From positions 62,001 through 126,000 of the forward strand of contig JAEUBA010000049.1 in the NCBI GenBank assembly GCA_018257865.1: DNA of 64,000 nucleotides. Direction: 5' to 3'. This stretch comes from Stereocaulon alpinum. Its lineage: Eukaryota > Ascomycota > Lecanoromycetes > Lecanorales > Stereocaulaceae. Below, piece after piece: positions 55,301 through 64,000 of the stretch. The translations under genes were made by a program, and so were the position numbers. A model generated the notes under the pieces. It worked only from the letters and a program-made list of their open reading frames with translations, made no database searches and was not told the origin of the DNA. Position 1 is the first letter of the stretch. Every line of letters begins with the position of its first letter.

Positions 55301-57660
55301 CCCCTCTACTTCTGGTCTCCTGACTATTTGCTCTCTGTATGTCTCATCCTCTATCATGCAACACAAGCTCAACACTTCGGTATTGGCTCGGCTTATGTTA
55401 AAAAACAAGACACAAGATGAACCAGTCAATAAGGATGGAAGCCGAGCAGTCTCCCAGCTATCTGCCACAGCCCGTCCGAACTGCAAGGACACAGACCCAG
55501 AAGAACGGTCCGATGAAGAAGCAAACGGAAGAATCCACGAATCAAGTGCTTACGGCCGTTCCAGCGAATATGGCTGCTGTTAGGCAATATAGTGTTCTGA
55601 CCTCCGCCTCACTCCATTCTACGTCTCTGGCCCGGCTACTACCGCATCATGCAACACCCACTCACTACCGAAACCCAACAAGAATCTTCCGAACCATCAA
55701 ATCAGGAATTAAACCGGAGCAATTTACACGTGAGTAAGTACAGCCGTTCTAATGGATGTGTTTGACATCGCTGACATAGTTGCTACAAGGCAAACCGTTC
55801 CTCTGACTCCGTGTCTCTTCCTTCATCCTTCGCCCTTTCCGTTGGCCAGCACAAAAGGCGCCAAGGCAACCTATCGATAAGGGACAAAGTGGAGCCGTCT
55901 CCCGATTGTTTGCCTAAGGCTCTTCCACCACCATGGAGAGAAATCTAGGAGGACTACCCAAGAAGTAAGGAAGTGGGGGAATCTATGAAACAAGTGCTTA
56001 CGGCCGTTCCAGCAGCGATAGCTGCTTCAGGAAGATTAGTCTTCTGACCTCACTTCTATCCCTGCATCGTCCTTCATTATGCACTACAATCTCTACTATC
56101 TCTTCATTGGCCACACCTGCAAAGCCTACCGAGACATTCCAACAACGAAGGAATCAGAGCAGCGTATGCTTCAAATGCTCACCACCGTTCTAGCTGACAT
56201 GGCTGCTGCAAAGAAAACCAGCCATCTGACCTTGGCCTTCCATCTCAATTCTTTCGTTAACCGTCCATCGCGTTACGCGCAACTCATTTCATTGGTCAAA
56301 AGAACAAAATCGCGTTGCCCCAGGCCATGACAGCCGATGTGGCTGCTGCACTTCGCCTCTCTCTCCTCTCTCCCTCCAAGAGAACCGTCCAATAGAGGAG
56401 GAGGCTGAGCAATCTACGCGTCGAGCGCACACGGCCGTTCTAAGCCTTCTGACTCTCGCCCCCTCTCCTCGATTCTAGACAGTTTCTTGGCTATTTCAGT
56501 ATTATGCAACAAGCATTCCTTGGCCGCACCAACGAGCACTAAGCGAGCTTACTGAAAAGGAAGAAAGATGAGCAGTCTGCCGCTTACTTACCTCAAGCCA
56601 TGACAGTAGATATCGCTGCTGCAACGTAATCGGGTTTTCTGATGTTGTCTCACTCCTCTTTCGTGCTTCTTCTTTTATCATATACTGTGGTACTCAACAC
56701 TTATTCAGTAGCCACACCAACATTACCTAGGAGAGCCGTCCAACAGATCCACCACCCTTCCCAACCTCCACCTTAACTCCTCACACCCATCCCATCCCAC
56801 CACAAATATCTATCCTACCTCACCACAAACACCCCATCCTCCCTCCCATCTCCTCTCCCCCCTCTCCAAGGATGACCACCACACAAGCAAACCTCCCGAG
56901 AAATCTACCTACAGATCAAGTGCTTACCTCCCATCCAGTCCATATCAGCGCTTCCATCTACATCACCGCAACGCAATCCATCCTCCCTCTACTCCCTACT
57001 CCTCTCTCTCTTTCTCTTTCTCTCTCGCCTCTCCCCAACTCGACCCATTCAATAAGCCACCAATCGACACAATATACGCATTGACTACTTACACCCATCT
57101 CAGCTACCACAGCTGACCTACGTCGCTCTACTCTCCCCTCTCCTGTAAACGAGGACCACCACATAAGCCATAAACCTTCGCAATCTCCACACCACATACT
57201 TACCGATATCCCAGCGAACATGACATGACTAGCTTTGCCGCGACAAAGGAATATGAGATCCTAATCCACTCTCTTCTCCTCTCTCTCCTTAGGCAGAAAC
57301 ACTCCGATAAGCAGTCAGCGGAGCAATCTCCGCAATAACCGCCAAAGCCACAGCAGCACCCACCGCCATCCAACAGCCTCCTCCCTCCACTCGTCGTATT
57401 GGGTGTCCACCGCGACATGCAAGGTAGGAGTAAGTAGGCACACGAGCAAGACACTCTCGGACCAATTTAAAACTACCATCGGGAGCGATATACGCATTGA
57501 AGAAAGTGCAGTGCTTATGGCCGTTACAGCGGACATGCAGTAGCTAACATTCGCCTCTTCCCCACTTGAATCGTCGAATCATCCCCCACCCGGAGTAATC
57601 TATCTTGCGAAATCAGCTACTTACGGCCATTCCGTCAAGCGGACCTGAGATGACTGAAAC
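55300..57660. repeat. second decayed tandem array with splice-donor-like motif
   Basis: At least ten diverged units, roughly 180-290 bp apart. Read on the plus strand each has TTCTGACCTC-like, a CT-rich part, ATCATGCAACAC-like, GGCCACACC-like, then AAGTGCTTACGGCCGTTCC and AGCGACATGGCTGCTGC. On the minus strand the last two blocks read GCAGCAGCCATGTC, GGAACGGCC and GTAAGCAC, that is, a 5' splice donor in near-perfect context. Donor pentamers GTAAG or GTGAG occur on the minus strand at plus positions 55548, 55997, 56178, 56587, 56923, 57088, 57199 and 57620; degenerate copies lie near 55735, 56322, 56425 and 57513. A pyrimidine tract or AG acceptor often precedes the block (TTTCTTTGCAG near 56208). 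Boundaries are approximate. Frames are broken and no protein family is recognised. Confidence 0.65.
57001..57035. repeat. CT-rich simple repeat
   Basis: A run made almost only of C and T, with repeated CTCTCT and TTTCTCTTTC. On the minus strand it is a GAGA tract. It lies inside the second array. Confidence 0.85.
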
Positions 57661-58251
57661 GGCTGATATGGTTGATGCCAGGACGGAGTTGGGAGAGTTA
57701 TTATGAGGAAAGAGGAAGGAGGGAGGTAGAAGGTGGATTTGCTGAGCGAGGAAGGATAGTGATGGAAGGAAGGATGTATACATGAGGTAGTGTAGTGTAT
57801 CTGATAAAGGGAGGGAGGGAGGGAGGGAGGATGAGGGTTGGGATGTCTGGATTGTAGATTGCCGATGAGGGGGACCGACTGTGGTGGGGACGGAGAGAGG
57901 CACAAGCAACAGAGGATAGAAGTATGCGGAGACTCGTCCCATCTGTAAGATGCAGTAACAATGTCGGATATTATCTTTGGGATTATGTTCTTGGTGCATG
58001 CAATTCACATTAACACTATCTCTCATGGTCCCCAAGCACGAAAAAGGAGAAAAAAGAAAAAGTATATAAACCCCCCCTACCCCTCTCATCATTACCAGCA
58101 AGCTCGAATTAAACATTATCATTAAAGCGACCGCATGATCATTCGTACGCCATCTCCTGACCCATAACGCCCGACAAAGCCTGCCTCCCGGGGTATCTCT
58201 AGACTGTAAGAAAAAAAGTTGATGCAAGCATTGCAATTCCATGTGTGCCAT
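57613..58251 (-). other. open frame of 212 codons adjoining the array, doubtful gene
   Basis: The frame runs from an ATG at 58251 and is Ser/Leu/Pro-rich in its second half (PSSSLPPSLPLSD, from the GGGA tract), then PNSVLASTISAVSVISGPLDGMA just before a GTAAGT donor at 57624-57620. If the array is a set of duplicated exon-intron units on the minus strand, this would be the first large exon. The protein has no recognisable domain and much of it comes from simple sequence, so I would not call it a gene without transcript data. Confidence 0.25.
57809..57831 (+). other. potential G-quadruplex, (GGGA)n
   Basis: Five consecutive GGGA-type tracts (GGGAGGGAGGGAGGGAGG) on the plus strand, with single-base loops, fit the G-quadruplex pattern. 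On the minus strand it is part of the pyrimidine-rich segment of the doubtful frame 57613-58251. Confidence 0.7.
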
Positions 58252-58386
58252 CGTCCATTGCGTGTTTTCGTAAGCATGATAATTGAAGCCAGCATTGCAC
58301 TTCCATCCGTGCCATCGTCCAAATCATCTTTTCGTAAGCATGAAGTAAATATAAGCATCGCATGCGCTTTTCCCATCGTAAGATCC
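58226..58386. repeat. short tandem repeat, period 63-64 bp, 2.5 units
   Basis: Units start at GCATTGCA (58228), GCATTGCA (58292) and GCATCGCA (58355). The first two share TTCCAT, GTGCCATCGTCCA and TTTTCGTAAGCATGA at matching positions; the third is truncated. The stretch lies between the large array and the next gene's 3' end. Confidence 0.8.
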
Positions 58387-58547
58387 CTCATATGCACATA
58401 ATCCCTCGAGCACTCCTGTGAGCTGCCCAACACTCATTGTGCATAGGAAATTAGTAAAGTTCCCGACCTTGCCCGTTTCATGGCAATTGCCTCGATGCAT
58501 TCGTGCATCATTCCCAGCCTCATCTTGAGCCTCAAAGCCCGGCCAGA

Positions 58548-59997
58548 TTACCGTCTTGTTGCCTTGGCGTCAGCCTCGAGGGTTTTAGAGATTTGGTGGG
58601 TCCGGGTAATTTGGTCGCACAGCCTTACGAATGCAGGTTCATTCCTTGCCTGATGGAAGGCGTACCCGTAATGGTCCTGTTTAGGGAAATCAAGGACGGC
58701 GGTCGGCTCTGGGGGTATGTTGGGGTAGATGGGCCCGTTTGAAGGGGCTTTGTTGGGTACTGCGGGCAAATTTTGTAAGTATTCCAGCTCAGGGCTCGTG
58801 GTCTTTCTCGAAGCGACCTTCGAGTTGCTGAGTTCGCCATGGATATTAGTCCGACAGACTGCGGACGATGGAGACGCTGAAGTCACCATTACCTTGGGGA
58901 CGTTGCTGTGAACCATCTTGCCCTTGCCTCTACCAAAACTCGGTCCAGCATTAGCCACATTGTCGGCTTCTGTGAGGAGTTCGCATGGTGGGCTATCGTT
59001 CTCTCCACTCAGGCTTGTAGTGGAGGCGGCCTTGATGACAGTTGGAGCAGCAATCGTTGACCACGCATCGCTTTTATAGGCAGTCGGAGCAGGAGTATAG
59101 TTCTGCAGCAGCCGTATACCCCGACACCTAGGCTGACCTGGCATTAACATACACATGGGTAGGCCTTCGCTATCGCGGTCGACTTGTATGCCGTATTTTA
59201 GGGCATCTTGGCGCTGTCGATGAAGTGCTAAGTGTGGAAAGTTAGCATGTTCAATGTTACAAAGAGCTTTGGGACAGCGTAAAGAGTGTATGGAGCCATA
59301 CCAGGTAGTGGCCACCCCAATGCCAAGGTTCCTTCGAGTACACGGTTCATGGCCGGTGTCCTCATCGGGCCAGGGTAGTGAACAAAGAGACTCTGTTCAA
59401 CATATGCCTGTTCAGCCTTGGTGAGGCCTTTACTGGAAGGTAGTGTATGTGAAAGGGGCTTCGGCATTGGCTGGCGGCAATAACCGCCTCTGGTGTTGAC
59501 CTTGATCTCTTCAAAGCTCCGTTGATGCATCTTGGACTTGAGCTGTTGAAAGAGTAATGCCAATTGGAAATTCTTGTTGTCGTTCTCGTGAAGACTAACA
59601 GCGGTCAGGAATGCCATCCTAGTGACAGTTATACTCGGATTGGGAGACCAAGAACTTACTGCTCTAATTTCAATTCAGGAATGTGTGGAATAGCGACTCG
59701 CAAGAAGGTCCAGTCTTCATCAGAAGCTATGAGCTTAACGAACTGGCGAACCTCCTCCGAGTTGCTCTCTTCAAAGCGAATGCGGTTCATCATTACGTCA
59801 ACAAACTTCCCGAACTGCTCCTGTCCTGGGGGAAGTTTGATATGAGAAAGCCATGTCGCAGTTTCGAACTGTGATGCATTAATGTGACCGAGTCCGCGAC
59901 CAGGGACTTGCAGGTCACTCTTGAGAGACTTGGCATTTTCAGGTTCTTCCCACTCCGATTGAGCGTGGTGTTCTGAATGTGTTTTATTACCTGGCAT
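58548..59997 (-). CDS. unrecognised protein, 444 residues
   Basis: Exons 59997-59660, 59618-59302 and 59227-58548. Intron 59619-59659 is only 41 bp (GTAAGT...CACTAG) and joins ELKLEQ|MAFLTAVSLHEN; intron 59228-59301 joins WPLP|ALHRQRQDAL. The start at 59997 gives MPGNKTHSEHHAQSEW. The first half looks helical and folded (FGKFVDVMMNRIRFEESN, VRQFVKLIASDEDW, NFQLALLFQQLKSKM), with a Trp- and Pro-containing middle. The second half is Ser/Thr/Pro-rich and disordered, ending in DHYGYAFHQARNEPAFVRLCDQIT. No signal, membrane or zinc motif. I do not know the family. The consistent phases across both introns argue for a real gene. Its 3' end faces the repeat-rich stretch. Confidence 0.7.
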
Positions 59998-61213
59998 TGC
60001 TGTGGGCTATGGAAAGTTGGCAGAGGGTTTTAGAAAACTGTCAGTCGCTGGTGTGCGCTCCAGGTCTCAACAAGCGAAAGGGTTGAGTGAGGCGGAGGTG
60101 TGGAGGTCGATATGGGATTCGTGGTAGTAAGAGTGACCGACTTGTGTGGAGCAAGCTCCGGATGTTTAGGGACTGCTCTAACAATCTGGAGGGCGAGAAG
60201 AACTGTCTTCTCTTGCGCTTGTTTGGCTGTGATGAGAAAGGGAAAATAGTGGTGGGTGAGCGTCTGGGTGAGCAGTCGTAACATGGATACCACTCAGTGA
60301 TGATGAGCTGGTGGTGTCAATTGCACAATCAAGAGGCTTGTCTCTGCTGATAACACTGCTGGTAAGGAAGGTGATGTGGATACAGTTGAACTAATCTGCA
60401 GAACGAGAATCTCTTTAGGCAAGAGTAAGTGAGATTGAGTGTTGAAGAGATTGAGTGTTAAAGACTGATAGCACCTGACAAAAGGCTACTGTTGAGGGAA
60501 GGAACCCCCACAATCACCTGATAGCTGGTGCCGGTGAGGCTTCTCCGGAAATGTTCATCGGGCACTAGTCGGTTTTACTCGTTGATTGTGGTTTGGGGGT
60601 TTGGAGGTTTCTGGTATGAGGCAGGTCGTACCAATCAGGGCTGGATCTGACAACATGGGGGGTTCCAAAAACTTCACATCACAGGAATCGAGTGTTTTAT
60701 CCCCGGCCATCCCTCCGGCGGTCAAAGTCTTGTCACTACTGTTTGCCATTGCTTCATGCAGGTTTCTTCGAGAATGATCAAGTCCAAAGCATCGGAGCCT
60801 TAATCCCTACGCGCGACTGAGATGGAGCCTCGGCGCCACCATTCGCAACACTTGCAGTTGCACAACACCACTCACCGCTTCTTCGTTCTTTGACTTCTCC
60901 CTGTCTTAGGATAAGTACGAACAAGGCAAGTCCGGTTGGTGGCAATTCCTGGTGCAGGTTCAATTGCCATGCATGGTGTGAGCGTAGTACACTCCAGCAA
61001 GGAATGGTAAACGAAAAGATTCACGACAAGCCCCGTGTATTCACGGCGTGTTAGCGTCTTCGAGAGGTTTTACAAAGGAGACAACAAGCTACGTCAAGCA
61101 AAAAAAGATTGGGCGCTATACCTAGGGACTGTTGCACAACAAGACTTTTTCAATATCATCCTCGTCTCTTCATGTTGCTCATATCCATATTCCGGCCCAT
61201 ATGCCCTGCGTAT
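59998..61213. other. intergenic, about 1.2 kb
   Basis: Holds the upstream region of the 444-residue gene and the 3' flank of the mannitol dehydrogenase gene. Frames of 60-87 codons show no family features and no repeats were noted. Confidence 0.55.
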
Positions 61214-62492
61214 CTACTTCTTCTGCACCCTCTCTACTATTTCCTGAACCTCAGAGAACATCTTGTCGCTCTTCTCCAGTCCACACACTTTGCTGACAAT
61301 GCTCGGCGCATCCTTGCTCTTCAGCATCTTGCCCAGCTCGAAGCTCTCCTCATCACCATCCACATCCACAAATTTGAAAGCCTGCTCCATAGCTCCCAGC
61401 AGCGCCGTGTACTTGTCACCCTGCTCTGCTAAATGGTGTGCGGGGCCCACAAACCGCTCTTTACGCCCGAGCTTCCGCAGTGGTGCGCGGCCGACACGCT
61501 CTACGACATCCTCAAGATGCGGATTTGAGATACGCTTGATGATATTCTCAACGTAGTCTTTTTGCTCTTGGACAGAGATGCCGTGCTTGTTGACGATTAG
61601 GTGAGAAGTTTCGGCAAGACACTCGCGTACGATGTTATTGATCTCCTTGTCTTCCAACGCATCAGCAATAGTATGCTTGCCGCGTGCATGCCCGTAGTAG
61701 GCCGCTGTTGCATGGCCGGTGTTGACGGTGAATAGCTTGCGCTCAATGTATGGCATGAGGTCATCCACCCATTTGATTGCATTAACTTTTGGGGGACCGT
61801 GAGGTGCAAAAGGCGTCTTATCGACGACCCACTCGTAGAAGGACTCGATTTTGACGTTGAGGCCCGCGTCCGGATCTTGACCTGGAACAATACGATCAAT
61901 GGCGGAGTTGGCAAAGCGGGCACGGTCGTTGATAGTAGATAGACGGTCCTCTGGAGTATTCTTAGGCTCCTTGATAAACCCCGCCAGCGTGTCGGTGGCT
62001 CCAATCATATTCTCGCATGCAACGACAGCAAGCGGTGTAGATTCTTTACGAGCATCGATAGCCTTGGCGATGACTGGAGCAATGAATTTGAGGATGTTGG
62101 GGCCGACAGCACAGGTGACCTATTCACAGATCTAAGCATGGCTCTGTGACTGCTACCTCTGGTTGTGGCTCACCATGTCGGCCGTGGAAATCTCTTGTAT
62201 GGCGTCAGCCTCGTGGGTCTTGGAGTTGATGGCGCGGTAATTTGTGATAGTGTTGACCTTCTCGCCTTCGCCTCCAATCTCAGTGACTGTATATTTTGGC
62301 ACGGACTGGAGCTTCTTGATTAGCTCATCGACGACATCGACAAAGACGACCTGTAGACGTGAACTTGTCAATCGTGTTCTGCTACAATCTCAGGGATTGT
62401 AGAAAGACCTCGTAGCCAGACTCGTGTAGTTTCTCCGCAACGAAACCACGGCCGATATTCCCACCGCCAAAATGAACAGCTTTGAGACCCAT
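61214..62492 (-). CDS. mpdA: mannitol-1-phosphate 5-dehydrogenase
   Basis: Exons 62492-62409, 62350-62174 and 62119-61214 give 388 residues, the family length. Introns 62351-62408 (joins GYE|VVFVD) and 62120-62173 (joins TADM|VTCAVGP). The product starts MGLKAVHFGGGNIGRGFVAE, the NAD-binding GxGxxG-like loop, and continues with VACENMIGATD. The catalytic region KWVDDLMPYIERKLFTVNTGHA carries the Lys and the N-x2-H of polyol-specific long-chain dehydrogenases. The enzyme reduces fructose-6-phosphate to mannitol-1-phosphate with NADH in the cytosol, the key step of mannitol synthesis in ascomycete moulds. No mannitol phosphatase or mannitol dehydrogenase gene is in the window. Confidence 0.95.
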
Positions 62493-63089
62493 AGCGGCGT
62501 TTGTAGAGCTTGTAACCTGGAGCTAATGGAAGTTTCAGTAGAGGAAGCGGTGAATATCAATGAAGTGTGCTTGGAGAACAGCTGTGCGGAAACAAGTTGG
62601 CGTTTAGAGGAGACGTCGGTGGAGAAGTTGAAGGGACTTTCTAGCCAGGTACAGATTTGAGGCGGTAGGTGGTCAAGCTTGCAGGAGTTGAGCACTAAGG
62701 AGTACAGAGAGTTGAAGGAGTGACGTTGGGAAAAGTGGGGCCGAGGGGAAAGGAACAACGAATTGGGTTTATTTACCCCACCACGATCGCCATGGGTAGG
62801 CTGTAGCTACGAGTATATCCTCCGTGATCCAGCCACTCATCATTCGTGCAATAGGATAGCAGTATGCTATCAAGGTGCTGTGCTACTCACAAATAGATAC
62901 CAATACTCTTAATCGCGTTTGTAGTCATTGAGGTAAGATTACATTAATAAAATTCACAATATCCGAGTCAGCTACATCAGGCCAGCCATGTTAGTCCGCG
63001 AGTCTAGTATGAAGGAGTGCCTCAGAAACGCCGTACGCTATGCTGTCATTCATCCCGTCGTGTCTTCGTTAATCCAGCTATGAGCCCGA
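62493..63089. other. intergenic between two minus-strand genes
   Basis: Upstream region of the mannitol-1-phosphate dehydrogenase gene and 3' flank of the SUR7-like gene. Pyrimidine-rich stretches on the minus strand before 62492 fit a leader; nothing else is recognisable. Confidence 0.55.
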
Positions 63090-63979
63090 TCAATATACTT
63101 CTTTGCCCTCAGGGACATATGACAGTTCCTCCTTCCTGCCCTTGAAGAAGAAGAAGAGCCAGACAAAGCTAACAAGCAACATCAAGAGGTCCGCCGACCA
63201 AGTCATACCGATGAACGTTGTGCCCTTGGTCGCTGAAAGGCCGATGGCAGTACCATGAGCATTGACAATCTCTACTATTTTGTTGATGATGCCAGTAGCG
63301 GTAGCGGAGGCAACCATAAGGCAGAAGCAGGCAAACTATAAAGATGCACAGTTAGCCCCACTCCTTCGCCCTCTTGAGACTGGGTTTAGGAAGCATACCA
63401 TTGAGACTGCGAGATTCACAAGAGCGCTCAGCCTACCCAAAGCGAAGAGTGAGATCAAAGCACCAATGAGGGATAACGCTGTTGTCGTAATTCCAATGCA
63501 ATAGACGACAAACATGACTTTGCTGGCTAGCGCTGCAGCTCGGATGCCGTCTTGAACAGCCGACGGCCATTGCAATTCGGTAAGGTTGATGCCTTTCTTC
63601 AGCTCTTTCTGGAGGATGTCCGTAGCGTCAAAATGGAACAGCGCGGTCTGGTTAGAGCAGTAGGTCACATTCTTAGCCGGAGCGGAGGAGGCGTTGGCGA
63701 TAGGCGAAGGTGTATAGTAGCCCTATTGGAACAGATTTTGTCAATGTGAGGCTTCTCCGCGTAGTGGAGGAGTGGGATGGTGGAAGCACACAACCTACTT
63801 CGCAGAAGTCCAGAACGTGAACACTGTAAAAGTCGTGGATGTTGATCGCTTTTGCTATATCCGAGGCTGCCTTGTTGATGTCCTTCTGAATACTGTTTTC
63901 GATGGAGTTGAGAGTTTTAGATGATGTCCTGGGAGCATTTACGACGTTTTGGCCGAGCATGGATGTATTCAGCTTCACC
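63090..63979 (-). CDS. SUR7/PalI-family membrane protein, 5' end beyond window
   Basis: Exons 63979(or beyond)-63799, 63722-63399 and 63335-63090. Introns 63723-63798 (joins HVLDFCE|GYYTPSP) and 63336-63398 (joins LAVSM|FACFCLMVAS). An in-frame stop just left of codon 63978 and an AG at 63980-63979 suggest a further upstream exon outside the window, which should carry the first membrane helix. The visible part has an extracellular loop with the CxGYY-type motif of the family (DFCEGYYTP...VTYCSNQ) and three membrane helices (MFVVYCIGITTTALSLIGALISLFAL; FACFCLMVASATATGII; LLMLLVSFVWLFFFF), ending EGKEVY. Relatives are Sur7 of eisosomes and the PalI/Rim9 pH-sensing proteins; which branch this joins is not decidable here. 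Confidence 0.85.
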
Positions 63980-64000
63980 TCATGTCAGTAATCGATCGAG

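Noticed and set aside
57613..58433. Overlapping minus-strand frames as ordinary protein genes
   Set aside because: They are largely built from simple-sequence and tandem-repeat DNA and lack family support.

Overview
The window is nuclear DNA of a filamentous ascomycete (Pezizomycotina; a Dothideomycete is my best guess). The sequence shows widely spaced genes on both strands. Introns are mostly 48-76 bp, with GTRNGY-type donors, CTRAY branch sites just before the acceptor, and TAG/CAG/AAG ends. The gene set is that of a mould (mannitol-1-phosphate dehydrogenase, Ecm14, NiCoT, CRIPT, SUR7-like). I saw no tRNA, rRNA, intact transposon or prokaryotic operon. Most multi-exon models below were rebuilt by hand from splice signals plus protein-family continuity, and reading phase was checked at every junction.

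Layout. 1-379: tail of a GFA/CENP-V-like gene. 380-4661: gene-poor, holding a decayed tandem array of about 16 units averaging 171 bp. 4662-20890: a conserved unknown protein, a PUF+RRM protein (Jsn1/Puf2 type), Vps72/Swc2 of the SWR1 complex, an ECL1-type short zinc protein, a four-RRM Mrn1/Nrd1 protein, and CRIPT. 21435-38822: Drs2-type flippase, intron-rich nickel/cobalt transporter, a divergent pair of mitochondrial genes (mL46 and the ketoacyl-ACP synthase Cem1), a Sec7-PH Arf-GEF, the pseudo-carboxypeptidase Ecm14, and a CoA-binding-fold protein with a GC-AG intron. 40583-53213: a Cys-rich single-pass membrane protein, an 884-residue protein I cannot place, a YwbE-like (DUF2196) protein, the ribosome-biogenesis pair Rrp8 and Nog1, a Cdc25/rhodanese-type phosphatase, and an enoyl-CoA hydratase ending in SKL. 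54203-60000: two unrecognised genes flanking a second decayed tandem array. 61214-64000: mannitol-1-phosphate 5-dehydrogenase and the 3' part of a SUR7/PalI-family gene.

How the genes relate. Nearly all named genes are housekeeping, and their neighbourhoods are mostly coincidental. Three local pairings deserve notice. mL46 and Cem1, both mitochondrial, are divergent across about 174 bp. Rrp8 and Nog1, both acting on the large ribosomal subunit, are convergent neighbours. Two regulatory mRNA-binding proteins (PUF and Mrn1 types) lie within 15 kb.

The most unusual material is non-genic. The 171-bp array has two recurring CG-centred palindromes. The second array, at about 55.3-57.7 kb, carries a 5' splice-donor-like motif at the same place in many units on the minus strand, as if an exon-intron unit had been duplicated many times and decayed. 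No obvious defence, secondary-metabolite or mobile-element system was found.
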